A DNA stretch of 64,000 nt, from contig KV748241.1 of assembly GCA_001692895.1 (NCBI GenBank), forward strand, positions 496,001-560,000, written 5' to 3'. How positions within the stretch are numbered: the first letter of the stretch is position 1; every line of letters starts with the position of its first letter. Both the position numbers and the translations under genes were made by a program. The DNA is from Cenococcum geophilum 1.58. Lineage: Eukaryota > Ascomycota > Dothideomycetes > Gloniales > Gloniaceae. Below, one piece after another: positions 49,310 through 61,200 of the stretch. Under the pieces are notes generated by a model. That model was not told where the DNA came from. It ran no database searches and saw nothing but the letters and a program-made list of their open reading frames with translations.

Positions 49310-49910
49310 TTGGAGGCTCTACACAAGGCTCTACACGAAGCTCTGCATACAGAGGCTCTGCACAAAGCTCTGCGCATAGAGGCTCTGCACAAAGCTCTGC
49401 ACGAAGCTTCGCATAAGGCTCTTCACAAGGCTCTACACGAAGCTCTGCGTACAGAGGCTCTGCACGAAGCTCTGCACGAAGCTCTGCACGAAGCTCTACA
49501 CGAAGCTCTGCACGAAGCTCTGCACGAAGCTCTACACGAAGCTCTGCACGAAGCTCTGCACGAAGCTCTGCACGAAGCTCTGCACGAGGCTCTGCACGAG
49601 GCTCTGCGCGAGGCTCTGCGCGAAGCTCTGCGTACAGAGGCTCTGCACGAGGCTCTGCGAGAAGCTCTGCGTACAGAGGCTCTGCACAAGGCTCTGCGTA
49701 CAGAGGCTCTGCACGAGGCTCTGCGCGAAGCTCTGCGTACAGAGGCTCTGCACGAGGCTCTGCGCGAAGCTCTGCGTACAGAGGCTCTGCACGAGGCTCT
49801 GCGAGAAGCTCTGCGTACAGAGGCTCTGTACGAGGCTCTGCGTACAGAGGCTCTGCACGAGGCTCTGCGCGAAGCTCTGCGTACAGAGGCTCTACACGAA
49901 GCTCTGCATC
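49310..49910. repeat. 12-bp minisatellite GCTCTGCACGAA with a 39-bp higher-order unit
   Basis: Tandem GCTCTGCACGAA units. From about 49610 they organise into 39-bp modules that add GCGTACAGAG. The complement, TTCGTGCAGAGC, is the unit of the array at 42.7-44.5 kb, so the two loci belong to one satellite family in opposite orientation. Because the periods are multiples of 3, long ORFs such as (EALH)n on the plus strand and (CRAS)n on the minus strand appear; these are not evidence of a gene. Confidence 0.9.
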
Positions 49911-50011
49911 GGGTCCCCGCTATATTCCCNATAGCCTCTACACGTGCCTCTACCCTATNTAACCACCTTATTTTTTACCCTTCCTTCCTTCTTTATATCC
50001 TCCCTACCTAG

Positions 50012-51258
50012 GGAGGCACCAGAACGGCAGCCAGCAGAGGACCGTTGCTAGAACTAGACGACCGTCNCCAGAACCAGATAACCGTTACCAGAACCAGACG
50101 ACCATCGCCAGCCAGACAACCGTCGCCAGAACCAGACGACTATCGCCAAAACCAGACGACCGTCGCCAGCCAGACGACCGTTACCAGAACCAGACAACCG
50201 TTACCAAAGTCAAACGACCGTCGCCAGAACCAGACAACCGTCGCCAGAACCAGACAACCGTCGCCAGCCAGACGACCATTACCAGAACCAGACAACCGTT
50301 GCTAGAGCCAGACAACCGTCGCCAGAACCAGACAACCCAGACGAACCCGTCCCAGCCAGACACGCATCACATTACCAGAACAGACAACCGTTGCCAGAGC
50401 CAGACGACGTCGCCAAAGCCAGACGACCGTCACCAGCCAGACGACCGTTACCAGAACCAGACAACCGTTGCCAGAAGCCAGACGACCGTCGCCAACCAGA
50501 CGACCGTTGCCAGCGCCAGACGACCGTCGCCAGAACCAGACGACCGTCGCCAGCCAGACGACCGTTACCAGAACCAGCACGACCGTTGCCAGAGCCAGAC
50601 GACCGTCGCCAGAACCAGACGACGTCGCCAGAACCAGACGACTGTCGCCAGAACCAGACGACCGTCGCCAGCCCAGACGACCGTTACCAGAACCAGACGA
50701 CCGTTGCCAGAGCCAGACGACCGTCGCCAGAACCAGACGACCGTTGCCAGAGCCAGACGACTGTCGCCAGAACCAGACGACCGTCGCCAGCCAGACGACC
50801 GTTACCAGAACCAGACGACCGTTGCCAGAGCCAGACGACCGTCGCCAGAACCAGACGACCGTCGCCAGAACCAGACGACTGTCGCCAGACCAGACGACCG
50901 TCGCCAGCCAGACGACCGTTACCAGAACCAGACGACCGTTGCCAGAGCCAGACGACCGTCGCCAGAACCAGACGACGACCGTTGCCAGCGCCAGACGACC
51001 GTTGCCAGAACCAGACGACCGTCGCCAGCCAGACGACGTTGCCAGAACCAGACGACGTTGCCAGCGCAGACGACCGTCGCCAGAACCAGACGACCGTCGC
51101 CAGGCGCAGACGACCGTTACCAAGAACCAGACGACCGTTGCCAGAGTCAGACGAAACGTCGCCAGAACCAGACGACGGTTGCCTAGCCAGAGCCAGACGA
51201 CCGTCGCCAGAACCAGACGACCGTCGCCAGAGCCAGACGACAACAACTAGCCAGCCAA
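50012..51258. repeat. 20-bp minisatellite CCAGACGACCGTCGCCAGAA
   Basis: About 60 units of 20 bp with 16-bp and other variants (CGTTACCAGAA, CGTTGCCAGAG). No stop codons arise, so several frames on both strands are open; codon-like structure is an artefact of the repeat. Rich in CpA yet not converted to TpA, in contrast to the surrounding hAT-1 sequence. One N at 50067. Confidence 0.92.
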
Positions 51259-51289
51259 CACTATAAACGATTCAATCGATTGATCGAAT

Positions 51290-51610
51290 TAAGGTAGCAC
51301 AGACAGGTAGGCACAAACAGGTAGATGCTAATAGGTAGGTAGATGTAGATAGGTAAGCAGATGTAGATAGGTAAGCAGATATAGATAGGCAGGTAGATAC
51401 AGATAGGTAAGTAGATGCAGATAGGTAAGCAGATGTAGATAAGTAAGTAGATGCTAACAGGTAGGTAAATATAGATAGGTAGGCAGATACAAATAGGTAG
51501 GTAAATGCAGATAGGTAGATATAGATAGGTAGGCGATGTAGATAGGTAGGTAGATACAGATAGGTAGGCAATACAGGCAGGTAGGTAAGTTAATAGGTAC
51601 AGTAGATAGG
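51290..51610. repeat. AGATAGGTAGGTAGATGT-type tandem repeat
   Basis: Interleaved 4-bp-based units (TAGG, TAGA, GCAGATGTAGATAGGTAA) with 12- to 18-bp periodicity. The plus strand is G-rich relative to C. No gene. Confidence 0.88.
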
Positions 51611-51943
51611 TAGAAGAGAACCATCGCTATATTATATTAAATTATCTAAAATAATAATATTTATTTTGCTAGCCTTATAAATAGCTTTAAAATAGCTTTT
51701 ATTTATTTAAAATATGCTATTAGTATAAAAGAGGTAAATATAATTATGGTTGCCAAATGCGCAGATTACTAGCAGGTTACGCGCAGGTTGCGCGTAGGTT
51801 ACGCGCAGGCTGCGCGCAGGCTACGTGTTAAAAAAACACAACATAGGCTAGTCGGTCGAGTTGCCAAATAACCTCAACTGCGCGCCAATTGCGTCAACCA
51901 CCAACCATTGAGGCCATTAAAAGGGTACCATATTTTGCCGATG
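51611..51943. other. Spacer with an 11-bp GC-rich tandem repeat at 51773-51827
   Basis: AT-rich first half. Then five 11-bp units CAGGTTACGCG / CAGGCTGCGCG at 51773-51827, and about 110 bp of un-mutated sequence to the inverted repeat. No ORF. Confidence 0.75.
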
Positions 51944-52137
51944 TACCAATTTAGCTCCAAGTTATATAAATAAGGGCTTATTTTATAACTCTACTTTAAG
52001 GCTATAAAATAAGGTTTTATTTATATAAATTGGAGCCATATTGGTAGGGCTATAGGGGGTATATTGTTTTAATGGTGGGGGTAGATGCGCGACGTCGTCG
52101 CTTTAAGCGAGTTCCCAATCTTTTACAAGAGACAGTA
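51944..52137. repeat. Right arm of the inverted repeat bounding the hAT-1 insert
   Basis: Inverse of 48027-48220, ending TTTTACAAGAGACAGT. Differences are few and mostly transitions. Confidence 0.85.
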
Positions 52138-52384
52138 AGTTTGTTAGATTTCTTACTATAGTAAAACTGCGGAGGCTCTCTAATTAGCTACGGCAGTAGA
52201 TTATCTTTAATCCTATTCTAACGAATTTAAAATCGCCTAGTTTTTTTTAACTATTTTCCTATATCGCAACTTTTTTAGAATTGCTTAGTAGAACGTCAGA
52301 GGCGCTCTAATTAGCTACTTTAGTAATTATATTAGCCCGGTCGCAATATTTATATCTACGTCTTTATTATTAAAAGCGACACTA

Positions 52385-53560
52385 ATTATTTAATAGCTTG
52401 TTTAAAATAATTAAACGCGTTAGAACTCGCTTTTCTTAGCTATATCTCGCTTTCTTAATTGCAAGGAACGAATTTAGAAGTTCTGTACTGACTACGTGCC
52501 CCCCCCAAACTTAAAAAAGCTTACCAGCAACGATAAACTTAAGCCGCGCCACTGGTAAGAGCTTTTACATTTATATAATTACCTTAAGACGTTCTACGAG
52601 GCTACTCTTATAGTAGAAGGTAATAATACTAGCCTTGCCGATTATTTCTAGACACTTAATTGGCTACTACTTAAGCTTAAAAAGTTAAAGAATAAGTTTC
52701 TTTAGCTCTAAGTTAATAAACCAAGGTCTTCTTAAGTAAAGAATTTTCACTACTTAGCTGGCTGCGTGGAGGAAGCATAGTAGAAGGCTAAAAAGTACTA
52801 TAATAAGGCGGATGAAACAGCAGCTTATTACGCAGTAATCGTTTTAAATCCAACTCTTAAGATATAGTAGTTTAGGCTAGAATGGGGTTCTTATAAAGTA
52901 AAGAAGGCGTAGATCTCTATAGTTAAGTAGGTAGTAAGGGAGCTTTGGGTTAAATATAAAGGTAAAGGCAAGCGTTAATTGTCCTTAGCAGTAGATTACT
53001 TACCTTAACCTACACCACTACAGATAAAGAATAAGACTTATACTTCCGCTCGCAATTATAAGCGCCTTAAGATCACGTATAAAGCTAACGTCGCCGCTAA
53101 GGTGCAAGAGGTTAATCCTTTTAACGACTATATTAGCATGAATTGTATATTGCTTAAATAGGATAAGTAATTTAATGCTATATAATACTAGTATAATCGC
53201 CTTACTACCTAGCCCGAGCTCGCTTAATTTGCCTTTAATATTCTCGCTATTTTACCTATGTCTAACGACTATAAACGACTATTTAGCAGCGCCAAAATCC
53301 TCCTTAAAGATCGTCGTTCTTGGTTGCGTATGGATATAATTAAGGCAAATAAGTGTCTTCGCTACTTATATGGGCCTCCGCAGAAGGGTATATTTAATAG
53401 TAAGGACGTTAGTGAAATAGAAGAAGAGCCTTAGCTAGATAGGATATCGCTATCACAGGCCTTAAGGCTTCGTGTTACTGCGTATAAAAAGGCGCAGGCG
53501 GAGGTAGCGGCAGTTTACTTAATAAGGGAAGATAAAGATAATAATAAAGATGAGGGTGAA
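52385..53560 (+). pseudogene. hAT-1 transposase, C-terminal half with dimerisation domain
   Basis: Frame with stops reading FNSLFKIIKRVRTRFS, then KLTSNDKLKPRHW.ELL and FYEATLIVEGNNTSLADYF (about 52515-52660), then the hAT dimerisation region near 53245-53390: ILAILPMSNDYKRLFSSAKI, LLKDRRSWLRMDIIKANKCL and RYLYGPP. The acidic tail EDKDNNKDEGEG follows. These motifs are diagnostic of hAT transposases. 52138-52384 does not read as transposase and holds two copies of a GCTCTCTAATTAGCTAC-like motif, so the right edge of the disrupted area lies near 52385. Confidence 0.82.
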
Positions 53561-53903
53561 GGTGTGGGGTGAGGGTGAGGGTAAGGGTAAGGACGAGGCA
53601 TTAGAGGTGGAGTTCGCTGCTATTAAGGCGATTTTTAATCAAGGCAATAATATTAATAACGGCGATAAGGAAGGAGAGATTAATAAGGACAATGAGTAAA
53701 GAATCTAATTCAATATTAGTAATATTTGCCACCTTTACCTTGACCTCCTTAACACTATATTTATGCTAAGACTTACTATTTATAGTATATATTTACTTTG
53801 GAGCTCTATAGAGCTCCTAGAGCTCCAGCTTTTAATAGGCTAGTAGGGTAGATTTAGGCCCAGATCCACTCCAGTCTAGTTTAAAAAGATCACTAAGATA
53901 AAG

Positions 53904-56400
53904 ACATGGGCGAAGCACTAGATACTATCTAAGTGGGAAAAATATATTTCTAATATACAAAATGGCCTGGTCGTTAATAAACATAATATTAAAGTGGGGA
54001 TATTAGATTATATCCGCACCTAGACTAAAAGGGAAGACCTACAGCGGGCGATTAAAGAAAACGATAAAAATGCGGCGGTTAGGACAAATGCACCTATTAT
54101 AGACGATCGGCAGGCGCATATTAACCCACTCACATAGACTAATACGCTACGTTTTTTTAATATTCCCCTTACTATGTCTACTTGCCTATAGACGGCAAGA
54201 TTCTATATACTTAGGCTATTAAATAGGATCTCGCCATATCCGTATTAACCGCTTGGAAATTATTAGATGTATAGGATATATAGCTCTTTCGTTAGTAGAT
54301 TGATTCTAGGTAATGCAATAGGCCTTAGGAAAACGGCCTAGATAATCGCGTTCTGGGTAACTTTAGCTTAACTAAATTATAGCTATATCTAGTATTAGAG
54401 ATAGCTACACAACCCTTTAAAAGATAATTCTATCTATCTAAGCCCTATTAACTAGCTAAAAGATAGAGTTTGCCTATTGTAGATACCGTTTTCCCTAACC
54501 TGCCTATATATTAGGCTTGACTCCAATAGAACCAATCTATACTTTAGGGATACTAATTAACTAAGAAAGCGTGTTTAAGGCGCGACGCTTATAATTTAAA
54601 AGATATTAATTTTTCACTAAACAGTGGAAGCCTTTAAATCCTTTACCTCTAATAAGAAAGTCCGCAACGTAATGGGGGGTAGGCTTAATATAAGGATCTT
54701 ACATAGTGCTACAGGTAATTTAATACTAGAGGAGGTTAAGAACTACCTAACCCTAACTAAATATATACAAAAAATAGAAGGCGAAGAGTATATATATTAT
54801 GCTCCAAGCCCAATAGCAGCTATATTTGTAATTATTACAACAATAGACACACTCTTACATAGATAGGGCACTATATTATATCCTAACAAGAATAGTAATC
54901 TAAGGTGCATAATTACGACCATTATAACCGACGAGTTCTATATAGGCCATCTCCCTACTAGTACTAGTATTACCTTATATAATCGGATAAATTGTAAGCA
55001 AAAACGCTATTACTTTAACAGCAGATCTGTCCGAAATCCTAACCACTACTATACGTAAATAACGCTATAGAAAGAAACCGTAACTACTCCACGCTAGGAG
55101 CTTAGCCGGCCTATTTACATCTTCGCGTCTAAAACACTATTATCTCATAATAAGCATACTGTTGTTAAACTAGTTTGCTTGTTTTTTAAGCTAAAAACCT
55201 AGGTAAAGTAAAAGGAGCTAGAGAATATTAACAGTGATGGCCTTAAAGCTATTTAATTATAGAATAATCTTATACCTAAATTAAAAGAAAGCGCTAAATA
55301 TTAGGGTATAGCATTGCTAAAGGATAAAACCTCTAGTGTAATTATTAAGAATTTATTCCTACTTTAAAAGCTGCTTAACTAATAGTTTAACGGCTGGGTT
55401 ATTAACAAAATGCTAGTGCTAAAGCACTATATAATCTATATTAAAAGTCCTAATTAGTTTAAGCCGTATATAGTAACGGCATAGTTAGATACGGTTAAAG
55501 AATTAAAAGATACCCTAGCAACTTAGTATAAATAGTAGCAGGATAAAGGTTGCAAGGGCGATAAGCTATTAATTAGTAAATCGCAGCTTACATTAACCGC
55601 CTAGCTTGCACGTTTATACGCTAGCTAGCCGGCACTTGCATAAGTTAAGGCGGAATAAAAATCTAATAACTAGACTAGTAAGGTGGATAAAGGCTTAAAT
55701 AAGGCGCCTAAGGCGCCTAGGTTTATAAGTAAGCAAATACTAAGTAAGAAGTAGAATAAGCCGACGAACGAGAACCCCCTCTAGAGCCACTATTAGCATA
55801 TTATCAGCCAGTCCCCCAAATTATAGCAGTTAAGCAATTTTCTTAATATTCTAGATGAGCACTAGCTAGATAACAAATTGCTAATAGCTAGTGACTTTCC
55901 AATTACCTACGTAATTATTTCCCTTATAAGTTATTACATTACCTAGGCCATAAGTTACTTAATTAGTATTAACTAGAAACGTAGTTACTATTTAAGCGCT
56001 ACGGACGAAAGTATACTGGCGCTATATAGCTACATTCTAGGTTAACTACAAAGCAGCGGTTAGAACTCTGCGATCGCCATAATACACCTATAAAAAATAC
56101 CCATTTAGACCCAATACGCTTTCTTATACTAGGTATTAGTATAAGTACAAAAAGGTTAAACCTATACGGCGGCTCTAGATTAATACTTATAGAACCCTAA
56201 TATTCGCCAGTAAAAGAGGACCAGTTCTTCTATAGACAATGTAGGAGTAGATAGCCTAAGCATATTTATTTCTAGTACACTTTTATATATAGGGATAGAT
56301 ATAACTGCGGGGATAGTAATGTTCTAACCCACCGCTTATACACTAGAAGGATGACTAAGTCGGTATAAGAAAAATTTATAGTAAGCTGTAACTAAGCAAT
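53904..56400 (+). pseudogene. SNF2-family helicase-like ORF, C-terminal part
   Basis: The frame continues from 46420 (TWAKH, then ISNIQNGLVVNKHNI). At about 54308-54355 it reads GNAIGLRKTAQIIAFW, close to motif I of SNF2 ATPases (D-x-G-L-G-K-T-x-Q), with Gly changed to Arg. Further on, an 80-codon open piece (54624-54866) includes MGGRLNIRILHSATGN. At about 55806-55870 SPKLQQLSNFLNILDEH followed by LLIASDFPITYVI resembles the start of a helicase C-terminal domain (SPKL...L...ED.K.LIF..F). SNF2 proteins remodel DNA-protein complexes using ATP. Many stops; non-functional. The degraded state means it was repeated in the genome. The assignment rests on two motif regions and could be wrong. Confidence 0.45.
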
Positions 56401-57195
56401 GTAAGCAAGTTAAGCGACGTAGAGCTAGTTATTGATATAATTATACTAATAATTAGGACCGGTTTTATTACTATAAAATATAGTATAAATACAATTACAG
56501 ACAGTTTAAGACAGTAAGCATTTAGAAATCTCATGCCCATAGTCTGAATTTAATAAAATGCACTTATCTTATAGATACCACGGTTACCTTTTCGCATCTA
56601 AAGCAATAGTTATTGGAATATTTAAATACCTAAACGTGCAACACTAAGACCTTACGTGGAAAGGTGGGGACTAAGGTTAAGACTAGCTTATCTTAGCGCC
56701 AAACTTGGGAATAATATAATAGTTTGTATAATAGTGCATGCATATACTTAAATATGCGGCATGCGTGTATTCTCTATATATATTTCTACTATCTACATTA
56801 AAGCCTTATAGAGTGGTTAGAGTTTCCTACGCCCACAAACGCCCCGAAGTCCAATTAGGGTGGTTTTAGATAATGCGAATAAGCGAGCATAAAATATCCT
56901 TTATCCAATAGAAAATGCATAAAATATCGCAATCAATAAGGATAAAAGTGCCCGTGCGGAGCTTTTCTACCCTAACTAGTAGGACCCCTAGCAGAATTCG
57001 GCAGAATTTAGTAGACTTAGCAGAATTTAACAGATATTGCAGATATTATAGATATTGTAGATATTGCAGATATTACGGATATTGCGAATATTGCGGATAT
57101 TGCGAATATTGCGGATATTACAGTACCTTTCCCCCCAACTATATAGCTAAATACTTAGAGAAAAATTACCTATTTCTCTTATAGTTCTCTAATGC
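56401..57195. other. Intergenic; weakly mutated, with a 9-bp tandem repeat
   Basis: No recognisable gene. 57038-57120 holds about nine 9-bp units GATATTGCG/GATATTGCA. The small ORF spanning it (56915-57184) merely translates the repeat (YCRYC..YCEYCGY) and is not credible. Around 56725-56765 there is a GCATGC-rich imperfect palindrome (GTGCATGCATATACTTAAAT / ATGCGGCATGCGTG). Confidence 0.55.
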
Positions 57196-57199
57196 CAAT

Positions 57200-57900
57200 T
57201 CTTTAAACACTTTGTTTCCTTAAGAGTTTTAAAATCTATTTACATTCTCTCCTATAATACCGTACGACGTCCTTTTAAAAAGACTCTTTTTAGCTTATCG
57301 CTTATTACTAGAATTAAGAGAATTTCAATTACTATAAGCAAGAGCCGTGGCTAGCGCTTTCGTTGCTATTCCTAAGACTACTACTAAAGTATAGTTATTA
57401 AAATCTTATATAGCGTCTTAGAGATAAAGTCCTTATACTTATCTTAACTTTTTAGTCAAAACATTATACTATTAAGATCCTTAGCAATCTTATTAAACTT
57501 ATTAAGGTCTTAAGCTAGAGCTAGCCTTTTATATAACGACATACTTCTAGGTATAGAACTCCTATTCTAATATCTTTCCTAAAGCTTTTTAACGCTATTA
57601 AGTACAGGCTTACGCTACTCCTTTATCTAAACCTACTTAATATATCTTATATAATAGGCTAGATAAAGAATAAATATAGTAGTGTAAAGGGGTAAGTTAT
57701 CTGTTTTATGGTAATATTTATTAAAGGTATTCTAAGCATTTTTAATACGTTTAAAGAACTCCTTATTAAATATATACTCCTTCTCTTATATAATATTAGC
57801 TAAATTAATAAATAAAAAGGGAGATAGACTAACCTGGGATTTATTAAGGTGCTTAATTATAATATCTATTATAAAGAGTACATTTTTAAGCATTGCTTTA
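57200..57900 (-). pseudogene. hAT-2 transposase, C-terminal part
   Basis: Minus strand. From 57900 downward the frame reads VLFIIDIIIKHLNKSQVSLS, then EKEYIFNKEFFKRIKNA, NTFNKYYHKTDNLPLYTT and FILYLAYYIRYIK. This is the hAT region ending in the K.Y.KTD.SP.Y...LVLHP motif, with RIP-type changes. Downstream ends without a clear dimerisation domain, so the 3' part may be lost. Continuity with 63852-64000 across Gypsy-4 is exact once one copy of the target duplication is counted. Confidence 0.7.
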
Positions 57901-58177
57901 TATTAGCGACTTAGTCAATTAAGGCACGAGCATGGTAAGAGGAACGCGTAAGCCTATACGATTGGTAGTCTATAAATAAGGCTCTAAAGCTAGAGAAAGG
58001 AAAGGAGACAGAGGGCGGCGCCGCTTAACGTTATATATAATCCTCTAGTTATATAATAGCAACTATCTAGAACTATATAAAACTATCTATAACTATCTAC
58101 AACTGTCTATAACTATCCGCTATAATCCACTAATATTTATTAGCTATAATCTACCAGTTTCTACTAGCGTTATAACA
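57901..58177 (-). repeat. Gypsy-4 3' LTR with six 10-bp phased units
   Basis: TATTAGCGACTTAG...TTATAACA (ancestral TG...CA). At 58061-58120 there are six 10-bp units AACTATCTAT and variants. GGGCGGCGCCGC palindrome near 58013-58024. Confidence 0.88.
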
Positions 58178-58239
58178 TTACCCCCCCCCTCTAAAAAAGC
58201 CTGCCCTTAGGCTTTATACGTCTATATTATATCTATAGG

Positions 58240-61200
58240 GTATTCTTATCTTTATACTTAATAGGCAGCTTATTATCTTCGCTATTTTAGCACTTTATCT
58301 ACTTATTAAGGTACTTTAGGGGTCTAGGTTTGTTAGGGTAACAACTATAAAATCTCTAAAGCTTATAGGGACTACTTATAAAGTTCCATATAGGGTACTA
58401 AGTAGGGTTTAGGTTATACCCTTTCCAACTAATATAATATTTTAACGTTTCCCTTACAAGCTTATAGGCCAGTATTTCTTTAATTTCCTATTTATCGTTG
58501 CTATTAACTTAGATTAGCAGGGGAGGTTTATTCTTTTATTTAGGTAATAGGTTATTTACAGCTTTCCGTAGTTTATCTAAAGAGAAAATAGGGTAAACTT
58601 TAATTAAACCTAGGAGCTTTACTTTATACGCGTTGCCTATCTTTTTAAGAACTTTATACGGTCCTACTATCTAATAGTCTAGCTTACGGCTAGGTCGTTC
58701 TGTTTTTTAGTTCTTTATTATAACCTAGACCATATCTCCTACGGCAAAGTTAGGCTCTTGCCTATTATTATATTAATTTTTAGGCCTTTTCTAGATTTAT
58801 ACGGGCTACTATCTAGGCTTCTTCTAAGCGCTTAGCGTACTGCCGTGCTTCCTTATAAGATAGTTTTTCGCGTATAGTCTAGGGTCCTTTTAGTCTTTCC
58901 CAGTTAAAGCTTATGTGGGGTAAGTAACCCATTTCTAGTTAAATAGGGGCAAATCCTGTGGAGTTGTGGGGTACGGTTACTTAGGTATAGTTTATTAGGG
59001 GTAGCAGTTTAGCCTAGTTATCTTAAAAGTAGTTAATAAAGGGCTAAAGTCTCTAATCTAAGTATTAATTTATAATTTCCGTCTAACTATCTGTCTGGGG
59101 ATAGTATACGGTAAAAAGCTTTAGCTTAATGCCTAAGATCTAGGTAAACTTATTCCAAAATACTAATATAAATTGCAGCCTATAATTAGATATAATAGTA
59201 TCTAATAGTCCGTAAATTCGGTAGACGTAGTAGATATATAGTTAGGCCGCTTCTTTAGCATTAATATTCTTATAATATAGGATTAAGAACGGGCGCTTGC
59301 TAAAGCGGTTAACTAAAATTATAACTATATCGTATTTATTACGGTCTATAGGTAGCTTATAGAAGTTTATAGAGATATATTACTAGGGGCGTTTTAGTAT
59401 TAAAAGTAGTTTTAATAGTCCTAGGGTCTTATCTTATAGGATTATAAATTTATAGTAGCTATCGCAGTTCTATACATAACGGTTAATATTTATAACTATT
59501 TTAGGCTAGTAGTAGCGGTTACTAATAATCTTATAGGTCTTATTTTTTCTAGGGTAGGCTATAAAGACCTAGGTATAAGCTTCGGCTATAAGCTAGGTCT
59601 ATAAGTTCTATTTCTTAGCTACTACTAGCCGTTCCTAGTACTTAAGTAGTCTGTTTTTAAGGGACTATAGGCTAGTAACATTCTTTACCTTTTTACAGTA
59701 CTCCTATAGAGAGGGGGTTATTTAGTTAGCCTATAGTAGTTTATTAATAAGGTTAAGTTTAGAGGAGTTAATAGGATATATCTTAGCGCCTAAAGAGTCC
59801 GTGCTTAGTTCTGCCCGTATTTAGGGGTTAAGGTATTTTAGGTATAGTAGCGTCTAGGTCTTACTTACGCCTTATAAAAGCGTTCGTATAGTTTATAGCG
59901 TCTAGTCTATATATAATTAAGAAGTTAAATTAAGATAGGGTATCCGCCTAACATGCCTACTAGGCCGTAAGGGCCTTAGTTATTATAAAGTATTCTAGGG
60001 CCTTATAATCTAAAACTACCTTAATTAGCTTAAGGGTCCCCTCTAGCTGTATACGCTAGTGCTAAAAGCTAGAGATAATAGCCAGCATTTCTTTATTATG
60101 GATATAGTAGTTTAGCTTAGTATCTATTATAGTCTTTAAATAGTATATAATAGGGTGCTACTCTTTGTCCGGTTACTTCTGGGGGAAAATACTAGCTATT
60201 ACGCTATCTAAGGCATTAGTTTCTAGTATTAAGGGCCGTTTTAGGTTAAAATAGGTAAGTAGAGGAGCCGATACTAGCCGTTTCTTAAGCTTATTAAAGG
60301 CCTGCCTATATATAGCGTTAAAGTAGAAAGGCTGGTCTTTTTTAGTAAGACGGTTAAGAGGCTAAGTAATCCTGCTGTAGTTCTTAATAAAGCGTTAGTA
60401 GAAGTTACAAAAACCTAAAAATAATTATACCCCCTTTACGGTCCGTGGGGGTGCTTATTAGTTAATTATAGCCGTCTTCTTTAGATTAGTTTTAATTCTA
60501 TTTATACTAATAATAAAACCTAAGTACTCTATACGCTTAATACTAAACTTTAACTTCTTAATATTAATCTAGAGGCTAGCCTTGCGAAGCTGTTATAGGA
60601 CTTTATAGACATACTTCTTGTATTCTAGCTCGTTCTTAGAGTAGATTATAATATTATTTAAATAGGCCGTATAGAAGTCGTTAAGGTAGTTAAAGAGTAT
60701 ATTATTTATATACCGCTAGTATATAGCTAGTCCATTAGTTAGTTTAAAAAGAAGTACCTTATATCTATACGTTCTATAATAGGTCCGAAATATAGTAAGA
60801 TCTTTAGACCTAGGGTTTATTTTAATTTAGTAGAAGGCATAGCAGATATTAAGCTTTATAAAAACCTTAGCTCTACTCATTTAGGCTAGAGTTTTATTAA
60901 GTAGGGGTAGCGGATAGCGGTCCTTGCGGGTTATATTATTTAGCTTATAATAGTTAATATAGAAGCGGAGTCCTCTATTTAGCTTTTTAATAAAGAGAAT
61001 AGGTAAAGTAAAAGGGGCTTAGCTAGGCTTAATAAAGCCCTTATTTAGGTTATTAATAAAATACTACTTTATAGCCTATAATTTGGTAATAAACTACTTA
61101 TAAAGGGGGCTAAAGCTAAGGGTATTTTCCTTACCCTGCTTAATCTTAATTTTATAGTTATATAGTTAGTAAGATAGAAGTATATTAGACGCTGCTTTAG

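Larger units (their letters stand above)
46421..53895 (+). mobile_element. hAT-1 DNA transposon with a 4.1-kb minisatellite insert
   Basis: 20-bp terminal inverted repeats TAGTAATCTTTTTAAACTAG (46421-46440) and its partner at 53876-53895 (19 of 20 match), flanked by a perfect 8-bp target duplication AGATAAAG (46413-46420 and 53896-53903). Subterminal GTGGATCT motifs recur at both ends. An 8-bp duplication and transposase similarity identify the hAT superfamily. The transposase ORF is split by the inverted-repeat-bounded insert 48027-52137. Confidence 0.88.

Noticed and set aside
49310-50011. 233-codon plus-strand ORF of EALH repeats
   Set aside because: It is a 12-bp tandem repeat; other frames on the opposite strand are equally open, so openness reflects the period being a multiple of three.
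48785-51258. CRISPR-like array
   Set aside because: Units are contiguous tandem repeats without unique spacers, and the context is fungal.
50299-51266. Several 260-314-codon ORFs in overlapping frames on both strands
   Set aside because: All arise from the 20-bp minisatellite lacking stop triplets; no domain and no preferred frame.
56915-57184. 89-codon Cys/Tyr-rich ORF
   Set aside because: Its second half merely translates a 9-bp tandem repeat; no signal peptide or Cys framework supports a secreted peptide.
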